NCBI RefSeq assembly: GCF_001562015.1
Contig: NZ_LASA01000101.1
Location: 1-46,295, forward strand
Length of the DNA: 46,295 bases
Reading direction: 5' to 3'
Origin: Endozoicomonas arenosclerae
Lineage (GTDB): Bacteria; Pseudomonadota; Gammaproteobacteria; Pseudomonadales; Endozoicomonadaceae
The notes below the pieces were generated by a model. It did not search any database, was not told where the DNA came from, and was given only the letters and a program-made list of their open reading frames with translations. The position numbers and the translations under genes are program-made. Below are positions 33,251-42,288 of the stretch, piece after piece. How positions within the stretch are numbered: the stretch's first letter is position 1; each line of letters begins with the position of its first letter.

Positions 33251-34123
33251 TCAGGAAGCCGGTTTTTCTCCCGTAAAGACTGCCCATATCTGCTCACCGG
33301 ACTCAACTCGCTGGATCTTGCTGGTCCAGCCATTCACCAGATCCTGATAATCCTCCTGGGAGAATTTTTTCAGAAAGTGCTCTTTATTGCTTTTAAATGC
33401 GGATAACTCGCGGTTGAGAATGTCCAGGAACAGCTTGTTTCTAGACTCCCCTTTCACACCGTGGAAACCCGCTTTTTCCAGCTGCTGTCGATAGGATGAA
33501 ACTGTCGTTAAATAATAATTTCTCTGCTCAATATACTGTTTTGTGGCCTCTGACAGTTCCTTGTCACCTACACAGTAATCACTGATCAGAAAATGCCCCC
33601 CGGGCTTCAACCAGGAGTACATTCTTTTGAATACAGCTTCTTTATCTTTGATATGCAGTAAAGTGTCACGGCTGTAGATGACATCGAATGAGCCTGGATC
33701 AAACTCCAGCTCCATAATATCGCCATGTATGAAATTAACTTTGAGGGCTTTCAGGTCTTTACTGTCGTTCGCCAGCTCGATCATATTCTTTGACAGATCA
33801 ATTCCGGTGACGGCGACATCGTAAGTTCGAGCCATATAAAAAGCGCTGCCACCGATACCACTGCCTATATCCAGAACTTTCTGACCTTTTTTCAGCGATA
33901 AGGTCGCAGTCAATTGCTTTGTCGTTTCCAGACCACCGGTACTGATAAAACCTTCACCAAAAATTTGCTCGTACCGCTTGATACCGTTCATGGTGTATTG
34001 ATTGCCATCCAGGAACGGCTGATCAGCCCTCTCACTGTCATCCGCATTCAGTAGCTGACAATGAATCATGATAAACGACATTAGTAATGTAGATAGAAAA
34101 ATTCTGGAGAACTTCAATAACAT
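33251..34123 (-). CDS. Exported phosphoethanolamine N-methyltransferase-like protein
   Basis: A 290-residue protein resembling the single-domain PMT enzymes of Plasmodium and the phosphobase domains of plant and nematode enzymes, which methylate phosphoethanolamine to phosphocholine with SAM. Matches include FLDGNQYTMNGIKRYEQIFG, FISTGGLETTKQL, motif I VLDIGSGIGGSAFYMA, TGIDLS, DVIYSRDTLLHI, LISDYC and QRNYYLTTVSSYRQQLEKAGF. Residues Tyr43 and His157 correspond to the catalytic Tyr19 and His132 of PfPMT. Oddly it has a hydrophobic signal-like N-terminus (LLKFSRIFLSTLLMSFIMIH), which would place a SAM enzyme outside the cytoplasm. A start at Met19 would shorten this but has no better ribosome site. 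Acquisition from a eukaryote or wide bacterial occurrence cannot be told apart here. Confidence 0.75.
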   Translation of the reverse strand: MLLKFSRIFLSTLLMSFIMIHCQLLNADDSERADQPFLDGNQYTMNGIKRYEQIFGEGFISTGGLETTKQLTATLSLKKGQKVLDIGSGIGGSAFYMARTYDVAVTGIDLSKNMIELANDSKDLKALKVNFIHGDIMELEFDPGSFDVIYSRDTLLHIKDKEAVFKRMYSWLKPGGHFLISDYCVGDKELSEATKQYIEQRNYYLTTVSSYRQQLEKAGFHGVKGESRNKLFLDILNRELSAFKSNKEHFLKKFSQEDYQDLVNGWTSKIQRVESGEQIWAVFTGEKPAS

Positions 34124-34355
34124 TTTTTTACCAAAGGGTTAAAAAATACCTCTGAAGAATGGATCATGAGGTGAGGATTTCAATATTAATTTTGCAGATA
34201 AATTTTTCTGATTCGAGATAGCACTACGAATCCAAAATATAAATATCAACTCTATTTTATGCCTGTTTTTTGAAACTCCTTCCCTTTGGCATTACTGGAC
34301 AGAGCTTTACCAAAAACAAGTCTATTCTTTGAGATTTGTTTTCTGGAATTCCGGT

Positions 34356-34964
34356 ATGCCTGCCAAACTGTTTCGAACGGTCAGACAAACTTCAGGGCTG
34401 TTCATCCTCATGAATGCTCTCCTCTGTCCTGCTCAAACACTTGCTCAGAATGAGAGACAAGCTCATGAGCATCCAGAATCTTTTGGGCTGGGGACAAGCC
34501 CATCGAATAGCGAGCTTGCCGCTATGGATACAGCGATTCGTCCAGATGGCAAAGGCCTGCCGGATGGTCAGGGCTCAGCCAAGGAGGGCCAATCTATTTA
34601 CGAAAGCAAATGTCAGCAATGTCATGGACCAAAAGGCGAAGGCGGCATAAATGATAAATTGGTCGGTACATTGCCCGAAGGTGATTTTCCCTTTGCCGAA
34701 AAGGGCGCTCCCAAAAAAACCATCGGTAACTATTGGCCTTATGCCACCACCCTGTTTGATTACATTCGCAGAACCATGCCCTATACCCTTCCGGGCAGTT
34801 TGACCAATGATGAAACCTATAGCCTCACTGCCTACCTGCTCTATCTGAATAAACTCATCCCTCAAGACAAAGTACTCAACGCCCAATCCCTTCCTGAAAT
34901 CACCATGCCCGCCCAGCACCGTTTTAAAAACGATAACAGAACCCAAACCGACAAGATTCTGTAG
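34356..34964 (+). CDS. SoxD-like cytochrome c, electron-accepting subunit for the sulfite/sulfane dehydrogenase
   Basis: A 202-residue exported protein from the ATG at 34356 with a signal peptide (SGLFILMNALLCPAQTLA). The single haem-binding motif is CQQCH at 86-90 within IYESKCQQCHGPKGEGG. The region YATTLFDYIRRTMPYTLPGSL holds the candidate Met ligand. This resembles SoxD-type and related monohaem cytochromes that pair with SoxC. It is followed after 12 bases by the molybdopterin subunit, and the two form an operon. A TTG at 34329 is a less likely start. It is shorter than diheme SoxD. Confidence 0.8.
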   Translation: MPAKLFRTVRQTSGLFILMNALLCPAQTLAQNERQAHEHPESFGLGTSPSNSELAAMDTAIRPDGKGLPDGQGSAKEGQSIYESKCQQCHGPKGEGGINDKLVGTLPEGDFPFAEKGAPKKTIGNYWPYATTLFDYIRRTMPYTLPGSLTNDETYSLTAYLLYLNKLIPQDKVLNAQSLPEITMPAQHRFKNDNRTQTDKIL

Positions 34965-34976
34965 CGAGAAGACAAG

Positions 34977-36158
34977 ATGAAACGCAGACACTTTCTGAAA
35001 AGCATGACCGCTCTGGGATCCACTACGCTTCTGGCCACTCAGAGTCATGGGGACATTCGCTACCTGGGACCACCTGCCAGAACCATGGGTACCCGCTCCA
35101 TCCATGAACAACTGGAGAAGACCCTTTATGGCCAGATGCAGACCCATGCACTGACACCGCTTCAGGATCTGCACGGCATCATTACCCCATCCGAATTACA
35201 CTTTGAACGCCATCATTCAGGTATTCCGGATATAAGTCCTGAGCAACACCATCTTTATATTCACGGCCTTGTAAATAAGCCACTCAAGCTATCCCTGCAG
35301 GATTTAAAACGGTTTCCATCGGTATCCAGAACCTGCTTTATCGAATGTGCCGGTAATTGCCAGGACTATTTCAAAAAAGGTCCCCAGACACCTCTTCAAC
35401 AGATAGCCGGTATGACCAGTCAGAGCGAATGGACAGGCGTAAAACTGGCTACCCTGCTGAGGGAAACAGGCCTGAGAAAGAATGCTAAATGGCTTCTGGC
35501 TGAAGGTGGAGATGCAGCTCTGGTGACCCGAAGCATCCCTGTAGATAAGGCCATGGACGACGCCATTATTGCCTATGCCCAGAATGGAGAAGCCATACGT
35601 CCAGAGCAGGGTTACCCGTTGAGACTGTTACTGCCTGGTTGGGAAGGCAGCAGTTGTGTGAAGTGGATTCGTCGTCTTGAAGTGGGTGACCAGCCCTGGA
35701 TGACTCGGGAAGAAACAGCGAAATACACAGACCCTTTAAAAGACGGCACCATTCGTCAATTCAGCTTTATCATGGATACCCGCTCAGTCATTACCACCCC
35801 AACCTTTCCCAGCCAATTGGAAAAGGGTTGGCATGAAATCCGCGGTCTGGCCTGGAGTGGCCGGGGAAAAATAAAAAGGGTTGAAGTCAGTACCGATGGC
35901 GGTGGTCACTGGCAACCCGCCCGATTACAAGAACCTGTGTTGAGCATGGCTCACACACGATTCAATATTCCATGGCAATGGAACGGCAAAGAGACCTTGC
36001 TGTTGAGTAGAGCCACTGATGAAAATGGTTATGTGCAGCCCACCGCCAGCGAGCTGATTCATGCCAGAGGCATTGGCTCTTTGAGATACCACAACAATGG
36101 CATTATGGGGTGGCGAGTGAAAAGTGACGGAAGCGTGCTTTATGAGATTGTCGCCTGA
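34977..36158 (+). CDS. soxC: SoxC-like sulfite/sulfane dehydrogenase, molybdopterin subunit
   Basis: A 393-residue protein of the sulfite oxidase family, exported folded by the Tat route (MKRRHFLKSMTALGSTTLLA). The molybdenum-binding Cys is Cys124 in RTCFIECAGNCQDYF. EWTGVKLATLLRETG, PGWEGSSCVKWIRRLEVGDQPW and the C-terminal dimerisation domain with VEVSTDGGGHWQPA are typical of SoxC. It partners the cytochrome encoded just upstream. Other sox genes (soxXYZAB) are not in this window, so it may oxidise sulfite or sulfane on its own. Confidence 0.88.
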   Translation: MKRRHFLKSMTALGSTTLLATQSHGDIRYLGPPARTMGTRSIHEQLEKTLYGQMQTHALTPLQDLHGIITPSELHFERHHSGIPDISPEQHHLYIHGLVNKPLKLSLQDLKRFPSVSRTCFIECAGNCQDYFKKGPQTPLQQIAGMTSQSEWTGVKLATLLRETGLRKNAKWLLAEGGDAALVTRSIPVDKAMDDAIIAYAQNGEAIRPEQGYPLRLLLPGWEGSSCVKWIRRLEVGDQPWMTREETAKYTDPLKDGTIRQFSFIMDTRSVITTPTFPSQLEKGWHEIRGLAWSGRGKIKRVEVSTDGGGHWQPARLQEPVLSMAHTRFNIPWQWNGKETLLLSRATDENGYVQPTASELIHARGIGSLRYHNNGIMGWRVKSDGSVLYEIVA

Positions 36159-36277
36159 CTTTGCCATTGCAGAGCAAAATATAATTTCTCACTCAAACTA
36201 ATTTTTCTTAAATTAATGGCGATCCGGCAGTCCTCTGCAATAGTTACTTTCAAAGTTGCTAACACGAGATTGTACCA

Positions 36278-37633
36278 GTGAAGCTATTTTGCAAAGGGCT
36301 ATTGCTGACGTTGTCCACACTCTGTGGAACCATTGCCTACCCTTACTCTTTCCAATATTTTGAGTTACCTCAGGGGCTTGATGTCTACGAAGGTAACCCC
36401 AGCTATCCAGGCACCAATCGCTACTTCGCTATTCCTGGCTTTATCAGCCAGAAATCAACGAATCAGCGATACCTGGTTGTCAATGTAGGTTTGGGTAAAG
36501 CCGAAGACGGTATGACGGTCATTCCCTTACTGGTTAATGTTGAAAAACCGGAGTCTTCTTTTTTCCTTCTTGATTACATGCATCCCCTGAATCTTAAAGA
36601 CCCTGATGCTCAAAACACCATTCTGGACACCCTGAAACAGAAGAATATGAAGAACCCTCACATCAGGGCACTTTATGTCGACGAGTATGGGTTCATCAGT
36701 GGAATGACTTATAACTGGGACGGCAAGAGTAAAATTGAAAGTACACGTTCAGCCATTTTTGATGTCAACAGCAACAGCTGGCAATACCCTCCCCAGGGCG
36801 ACACTCATTATTCTATGGCTGTGAACAGCATGCCCTCGAATACCAGCATTCCACTCTTCCTTTTATCCAGCCAGGTGATCCTGCCCTATAACATGTCATC
36901 CTATATTCGAACGGATTACCAATTGTCAGTCTGGTCGCCCGGAAAATCTCCGTTAACGATAACATTTGACGAAAGCCAAGGGCATGAAGCCTGGGACAGG
37001 GGGATTGCCAGAAATTACCAGACACCCGACCGCTTCTGGATCAATGTTGGCTATTGCCCCGATGACAACTACTTCCCAAACCCGGATCAGACCGATACCT
37101 ATGAATACTTCCTCAGCGGAAATGCCATCTCCCGAGACAAAGGACAGTACACTCTGAGCTGCCTTGACGGTAAGGATGGAATAGAGTTCGTATTCTCAAA
37201 GAAACTTCTGACGGTTTATCGCAATGGCGAGCTCGAATTTAAAACCACCAAAACACCCTGGAACTACTCAGCCATAGGTACTGCCGTTGCCCAGCTTTGG
37301 GGAAACCAGTGCCTGGGCGCCATGGGCCTGGGCTTAGGCAATGACTTGCTGGTGCCTGACTTCCGTAAAAAAACCATCAGGGTAGCCAGTTCTTACACCG
37401 TAAAAGCCTTTCTTTCGGATAAAGAACAGCTGGGAGACATTCAATACCTCGACTTTGGCGGTACTGAATGGCTGAATGATGAGCTTCATATTCCCTTGTC
37501 TCTGCGAAGTATTACCAAGAGTAAGGATAACCCCGTGAGCTATCGCCTTGGACATCTCATCTTGAATGAAAAGGAACTCAGGGATTTCGCCAGTACAAAC
37601 TCATTAAGGAGCCCGAGAGGACTCCTTAGATAG
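36278..37633 (+). CDS. Secreted hypothetical protein, 451 aa
   Basis: The frame starts at GTG 36278 with a signal peptide (MKLFCKGLLLTLSTLCGTIA) and a mature part rich in aromatic residues and Asn/Pro, probably beta-rich. Features include a Cys-bearing YCPDDNYFPNPDQTDTYEYF and LSCLDG, and a WGNQCLGAMGLGLGND segment. No family is recognised. It resembles in style the other secreted unknown proteins inserted at 22739 and 24809. It follows the Sox pair after 119 bases on the same strand. A weak GAG lies upstream of the GTG, so the start is fairly uncertain. Confidence 0.6.
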   Translation: MKLFCKGLLLTLSTLCGTIAYPYSFQYFELPQGLDVYEGNPSYPGTNRYFAIPGFISQKSTNQRYLVVNVGLGKAEDGMTVIPLLVNVEKPESSFFLLDYMHPLNLKDPDAQNTILDTLKQKNMKNPHIRALYVDEYGFISGMTYNWDGKSKIESTRSAIFDVNSNSWQYPPQGDTHYSMAVNSMPSNTSIPLFLLSSQVILPYNMSSYIRTDYQLSVWSPGKSPLTITFDESQGHEAWDRGIARNYQTPDRFWINVGYCPDDNYFPNPDQTDTYEYFLSGNAISRDKGQYTLSCLDGKDGIEFVFSKKLLTVYRNGELEFKTTKTPWNYSAIGTAVAQLWGNQCLGAMGLGLGNDLLVPDFRKKTIRVASSYTVKAFLSDKEQLGDIQYLDFGGTEWLNDELHIPLSLRSITKSKDNPVSYRLGHLILNEKELRDFASTNSLRSPRGLLR

Positions 37634-37688
37634 CCCCCTGACTGACTTCGGCCACTATACTGCTAAGTATCCATGACAAGGAATGTCT

Positions 37689-38692
37689 ATGCCTGTTCAC
37701 TTTAATCCAGGCCAATCACAGCCCGTACAACCTATTGAATCGGCCAAGGCAGGCGAAGAACCGGCCAGCAGTCAGGGAATCGTCTCTTCAGCACCAGCAG
37801 ATAGAGCATCCAGCCCCAGGTCTCACCCCTTGCGCCAGCGCCGAGCGGCTGCGGTTCGTCCCTTACCACTGACTCGATGGCAAAAGCTTTCACTGGTTAT
37901 TCGACTTGGCATCAAGCCTCCCCCCATAAAAGTGGAAGACCGAAAGTTGCACCTTGATTGTTCAAAGGATAATTATCAGGCTGAGCTGTATCAGTCACTG
38001 ACTCAATACAGAACCACTCACACCCCTGCATGGTATCAACCGGAAAGTTCGAATAAAGAGAGTGATAAAGCCTGGTTGATGTATCAGGCGGCCAGAGATA
38101 ACCATTTAGGCCTGCTGGTATTAGGCAAGGGTGACATCAGAAGCGATCCCGATATGGTCACGAATTTTGGCTATACATCCGTCCATGGACGGAAAGCAGC
38201 CGTACCGAACAACTGGCCTGGGAAGGTACACAGCGTCGTCGTACAACTCGCCAGCATCCGGATGAACTCCATAACGAAACCCTGGGACCCGGTAGCATTC
38301 TCTGTGATAAAGGCTGGTCCCCCATGCTGAATGATGCATTCATTCTCGGAGGCATTCATGGTGACAGCCAGTTCGAACTCGCCCTGCCTTTCACAAGCAG
38401 TGAGAACGGCAAGGACATAACCACTTACCTGGATGAAAACCCCGATTGGTTGTGGCCAGCTGAACAGCCTTTTCCAGCTGTACTGTTAAGGGAATTAATT
38501 GGTTTGAAGTTTGCGGGTTATCAACCCTACCTCAGTGATGCAGGACTGGCCTTTGCTTGCACCAAACCTCAGCTGGCTCAAGCAATAAACCATGAAGCCT
38601 ACCTGAAAGAGCTGGACTCTCTATTACAAGACAGACAACAGGCATTAATGACAATCAAAGATTACCTGAACGATATTGCCCAGATTGCCTGA
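37689..38692 (+). pseudogene. Unknown gene with an internal frameshift
   Basis: The first frame (ATG 37689 with AAGGA six bases upstream) is open to 38330. The second frame is open from 38135 to TGA 38690-38692 and continues plausibly: EFWLYIRPWTESSRTEQLAW, LGPGSILCDKGWSPMLNDAF, ILGGIHGDSQFELALP. Reading shifts by -1 (or +2) somewhere in 38135-38190, after GLLVLGKGDIR. A joined product would be about 334 residues with a Pro/Ser/Arg-rich N-terminus. No family is recognised and no signal peptide is seen. A sequencing error, a pseudogene or programmed shifting are all possible; no slippery heptamer is evident. Confidence 0.6.
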
Positions 38693-38711
38693 TGCTTATT
38701 TGACTACACAG

Positions 38712-39809
38712 TTATCGCCTTTTCGTATCTGCGTCAGCGGTTTCAATATGTCTCGAACTCAGAATGGCGAGCATGCGACTGCCGGATACGCCATTAGTGA
38801 GCTGCTCCCAAAGGAAGCTTATAAAGCTGCTAACCTGCCAGCCATCAACATTCATTTCTTCAACAAACTGGGAGGTTACAATAACATTCTCAAGACCTAC
38901 CTCATCAAACTGAGGGGTCAAAAGAAGATAAAGATTGGAGTCAGGGAGATCTAAAATAAGAAAAACCGTGTTTCCCTCATGCAACTGTATCTCCAGGGAA
39001 TCCGCCATGGCCAAATCAGATTCGCTGCTTTCTGACAAGCAGGCACCCAGGTGGTAATCACTGGCATGGTCTTGAGCAAATGCCTGTACACTCCCTCCAG
39101 ATGAGCTTTGGCAGTATTCGGCAAAATCCTTCACCAACGCTCGAAAATACGTCTTTCTGGATCCATCCAAGACTGAAGATCTGGCACTGACCATAGAGAA
39201 AGACAACTGCAAGAGACCTGCTTCCTTACTGACCGCATAGATCATGGCAGTCAGTGCAGCAACAGGCAGTGTGAACCCCAGTTGAATAGCCACTTGTCTA
39301 AGAGCAGCCAGGAATTCTCTACTACTGACCTGATTAAATGGATCGAACTTTTGTCGGTCTTCAGGCGGAAGAATCATCATAAAATCAGAAAAGCTCAGTT
39401 TAACCAGAGAGCTTTCCCTCACTGGAATATCATCTGTGCCACCTTCGGGAGTGTCTTGTTGGGCTATCTCAGTGTCCGGGACTGGACTCCTGCTTTTTCC
39501 CCCAGCACTCTTTGAGACAACTCTTCCAGGACATCCACTGTAGTGACACACGCCGGAAAGGGTTGGCATCGAGCAATCACTGCATTGTGGATGTGCCTCC
39601 TCTGTCAAAGGTTGGACAGGGGGTTGAACATGTCCATCAGGGCCCGGGCAATGACGGTTACGGCATTCATATGCATTTAACCCGGTTGGCATCATCGGTA
39701 TTTTGCAATGCGGGCATACTTCATAGGCTGCAACACGATTTGCAAACAGCATAGAAAGCAGAAGAAAAAGGATTAGATTGCTTTTAGTGACCCTTGTTGT
39801 GACCAACAT
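38712..39809 (-). CDS. Secreted protein with two Cys4 zinc-ribbon-like motifs
   Basis: A 365-residue protein with a signal peptide (NLILFLLLSMLFANRVAA). Right after cleavage come two Cys4 clusters: Cys32, Cys35, Cys49, Cys54 (YEVCPHC, ECRNRHCPG) and Cys76, Cys79, Cys88, Cys93 (CSDCSMPTLSGVCHYSGCPG). These look like tandem small zinc ribbons, unusual outside the cytoplasm. A linker rich in Ser, Pro and Asp follows, then a folded part with SFSDFMMILPPEDRQKF and a long C-terminal region with HYHLG-like and WEQLTNG segments. The family is not recognised. The gene converges on the frameshifted gene at 37689. Confidence 0.65.
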   Translation of the reverse strand: MLVTTRVTKSNLILFLLLSMLFANRVAAYEVCPHCKIPMMPTGLNAYECRNRHCPGPDGHVQPPVQPLTEEAHPQCSDCSMPTLSGVCHYSGCPGRVVSKSAGGKSRSPVPDTEIAQQDTPEGGTDDIPVRESSLVKLSFSDFMMILPPEDRQKFDPFNQVSSREFLAALRQVAIQLGFTLPVAALTAMIYAVSKEAGLLQLSFSMVSARSSVLDGSRKTYFRALVKDFAEYCQSSSGGSVQAFAQDHASDYHLGACLSESSESDLAMADSLEIQLHEGNTVFLILDLPDSNLYLLLTPQFDEVGLENVIVTSQFVEEMNVDGWQVSSFISFLWEQLTNGVSGSRMLAILSSRHIETADADTKRR

Positions 39810-39936
39810 ATCCGTGATGATTTTACTGAACGAAGGGACAGCATAGGCAACGAAAATACAAAGGAGTATTCGTTTTAAGGAATTAGAGAGGAATCCATGA
39901 CAGGCTTATGAAAGTGAGGCCTGTAGATATAAGCTT

Positions 39937-39990
39937 ACAGTTAACAGTAAGCAGCGTTCAAACTGACTACTGTTAACTGTCTACTGATCT
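39937..39990. repeat. Dispersed palindromic repeat downstream of vfr
   Basis: ACAGTTAACAGTA (39937-39949) and TACTGTTAACTGT (39968-39980) form a perfect 13-bp inverted repeat, followed by CTACTGATCTG. The TAACTGTCTACTG core is shared with the repeat at 31205-31273. It lies just past the end of vfr on the minus strand and may act as its terminator. Confidence 0.6.
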
Positions 39991-39992
39991 GT

Positions 39993-40637
39993 TCAACGGG
40001 TACCAAACACCACCATGGTTTTACCCTTGACCGAGACCAGCCCCTGGGCTTCAAGGTTTTTCAGAACTCGCCCGACCATCTCGCGGGAACAGCCCACAAT
40101 ACGGCCAATTTCCTGTCGTGTGATCTTGATTTGCATGCCATCCGGATGGGTCATGGCATCAGGCTGTTTTGACAGATCCAGCAATGTTCTGGCCACCCTG
40201 CCGGTGACGTCCAGAAACGCCAGATCACCCACCTTGCGGGTGGTATCTTTCAGACGGCTGACCAGTTGTCCGGACAGAGAGAGAAGCAGTTCAGGTTCTT
40301 CCCTGATCAGGCTGCGGAACTGATCATAGCTGATTTCAGCTACTTCACAGGGTCCCTTGGCTTTCACCCAGGCACTGCGCTCGGATTGATCGCCCTCAAA
40401 CAGACCCATTTCGCCAAAATATTCGCCGGTATTCAGATACGTTACGATCATTTCACGACCTTCGTCGTCTTCAATGACAATAGCAACGGTACCCTTGACG
40501 ATGTAATAAAGAGATTCTGATGTGTCTCCGGCACAGAGAATGGTGCTTTTTGCCCGATAGGTTCTGCGCCTGGCTACTGACAGCAATCGGTCCAAACTGG
40601 TTTTTGGTTTTGGTGTGGTTATCGTCAGCATTGTCAC
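39993..40637 (-). CDS. vfr: Vfr/CRP-type cAMP receptor transcription regulator
   Basis: A 214-residue cAMP-receptor protein, closest in sequence style to Pseudomonas Vfr. The nucleotide-binding barrel contains [20 protein letters not shown], with the phosphate-binding Arg-Ser. The DNA-binding half has [18 protein letters not shown] and the helix-turn-helix [20 protein letters not shown], followed by [11 protein letters not shown]. It probably controls many genes, including carbon use and virulence. The GTG at 40637 has GGGAG at good distance; an ATG two codons on is possible. In Pseudomonas vfr lies between trpC and an osmC gene, as the wider order here shows. Confidence 0.93.
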   Translation of the reverse strand: MTMLTITTPKPKTSLDRLLSVARRRTYRAKSTILCAGDTSESLYYIVKGTVAIVIEDDEGREMIVTYLNTGEYFGEMGLFEGDQSERSAWVKAKGPCEVAEISYDQFRSLIREEPELLLSLSGQLVSRLKDTTRKVGDLAFLDVTGRVARTLLDLSKQPDAMTHPDGMQIKITRQEIGRIVGCSREMVGRVLKNLEAQGLVSVKGKTMVVFGTR

Positions 40638-41160
40638 TACTACTCCCCGGCTGATTTTTCCTGTCTGTCCATAAATATCGACCCCATCGTGCTCTCATAA
40701 GATTGACGAAACATCGGGTCAAATACTTACTGTTGTTATTATGCTGAAAAATGTCTCATCTTAAAGCCGATGATCCATTCCCCATTGCTCATAGCCGTGT
40801 AGAGCCTGCTCAGTCCCAGACAGTGACCGAAGTGTCCTTTTTCTAATACTCTTCGACCTGTTCATCCACCGTGATGCCATCCCTCGAATGGAAGGAACGA
40901 ACTACGGATGTCATTGGAAATACTGACTTTTTTCTACGTCAGTGGGTTCCAAAATAGCAATCTGCCTCAACGATAACAGATCGACGAACGGTAAACACTA
41001 TGCTCTTTAGTTTCAATTCGTTAATACAGGACTGAGTTGGCATTTTTGAGAGCTAATCCACAGCTACGGTCAAAGGCTGATCAAAAAATAAATGGGAATT
41101 GTCATTTGGATTACACTCAATGATGACTGTTTTCATAGCAATCAGGCTGTTGCATGAGTC
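40638..41160. other. Intergenic region between vfr and the OTU-like gene
   Basis: No gene is supported. On the minus strand TTGACC (40722-40717) and TTATGA (40700-40695), with a 16-base spacer, are a weak candidate for the vfr promoter. No convincing terminator or repeat is seen in the rest. Confidence 0.4.
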
Positions 41161-42273
41161 ATGAAAATCCAGATACCAGGGTGGTTCATTTTGACGCTCG
41201 CCCTGCTGTTCAGTCCACTCCTTCCCGCTCCATTGTTCGATTTGAACGCCCTGCCCTCTTCCTTTTTCATCCTGTCAGGTGGAGACGATCCGAGAATGAT
41301 TGCTGAAGCAGTCATTACTCAATCGGAGGGTGAAATATCCATCGCTTTTTATGACATCGCAACCGGTGAGCAATTCAAAAAAACTTTCTCAACGGAAAGC
41401 TCTTTCTTAACCTGGCTGGAAAGCCAGTTTCAATCCCAGCGGTTCGATCACGGCCTGACCCCCAATGACCTTTTAATGGCTCTTTCTACACTGGTGTTCT
41501 CTGAAGTCCCTTTCAAACCACCGACAACCGAAAGGGATATAAGAATCACAACCGGCCCTGAAATTTCCATGGCATTCCGCCATCCTCAAACCCATGGACA
41601 CAAAGCCAAATTGAAAATGACTCGCTGCCCTGAGAAATATTGCCGAGTAAGCATAAAGATCAGGAACTCAGTGACTGGGGAAAAAAGAGAGTATTTCATC
41701 GAGCGCCCCTGCATCAGCGAATCTCAGCTAATACGGCTCAAGGAAAAGCTGAACCACCTTGGCTACTGGCTGATAGAAGTCGAGCTGGACCATAACTGTT
41801 ATTTTGAAGCCCTGCTGGTCAATGCTGAAAATAAGATGAGTCAACAGGAACTGCGCCGGAAGCTTTGGACTCTGATGAAGAAACTGAGGTCTGCCATTCA
41901 ACAGAACTCAGCCCTGGCTGACGAGTTAGTCATTATTCTGGGCACAGGCCATCAGCAAACCATCATTCAGCACCTGGATCACTTTCTTGCCAATGAGCAG
42001 TTTATTCTGGGGGGGCATGCTCACCACTGGGGGGATATTGCTTTTACTCCCTTCATGACATTGATCCTGCAACAGCCTGTTCATGTCCATACCCATGACC
42101 TGCAGAGCGGTGAGATCATCAACCATCCTTTTGGTGCTCACTCCTGGTCCCAAACACCTCTTCTGAATCAGTGGTTGCAAGAACAGGGACTGATTCAACC
42201 AGCGGCCCAAAGCAACCCGATTCATATACTGCATGACGGTGTTGATCACTTTCAGTCTCTTTTACCAAGATAG
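41161..42273 (+). CDS. Exported OTU-like cysteine protease (deubiquitinase-like) candidate
   Basis: A 370-residue protein with an N-terminal signal (WFILTLALLFSPLLPA). The C-terminal half has the ordered motifs of OTU cysteine proteases: VELDHNCYFEALL with Asp210 and Cys213 (compare DGNCLFRAL), then MSQQELRRKLWTLM (LR helix), then GGHAHHWGDIAFTPFMTLIL with the W-G-D/IA pattern, PVHVHTHD, and PIHILHDGVDHFQSL with candidate catalytic His363. OTU enzymes cut ubiquitin linkages, which bacteria lack, so a host target is the usual explanation. The exported N-terminus supports delivery outside the cell. The N-terminal 200 residues are unrecognised. It is inserted between vfr and osmC. Its identification rests on motif order only. 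Confidence 0.6.
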   Translation: MKIQIPGWFILTLALLFSPLLPAPLFDLNALPSSFFILSGGDDPRMIAEAVITQSEGEISIAFYDIATGEQFKKTFSTESSFLTWLESQFQSQRFDHGLTPNDLLMALSTLVFSEVPFKPPTTERDIRITTGPEISMAFRHPQTHGHKAKLKMTRCPEKYCRVSIKIRNSVTGEKREYFIERPCISESQLIRLKEKLNHLGYWLIEVELDHNCYFEALLVNAENKMSQQELRRKLWTLMKKLRSAIQQNSALADELVIILGTGHQQTIIQHLDHFLANEQFILGGHAHHWGDIAFTPFMTLILQQPVHVHTHDLQSGEIINHPFGAHSWSQTPLLNQWLQEQGLIQPAAQSNPIHILHDGVDHFQSLLPR

Positions 42274-42288
42274 CCATAAGGGCATCAC

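Noticed and set aside
38676-38954. 92-codon plus-strand frame after the frameshifted gene
   Set aside because: It is the antisense shadow of the zinc-ribbon-like gene on the minus strand.
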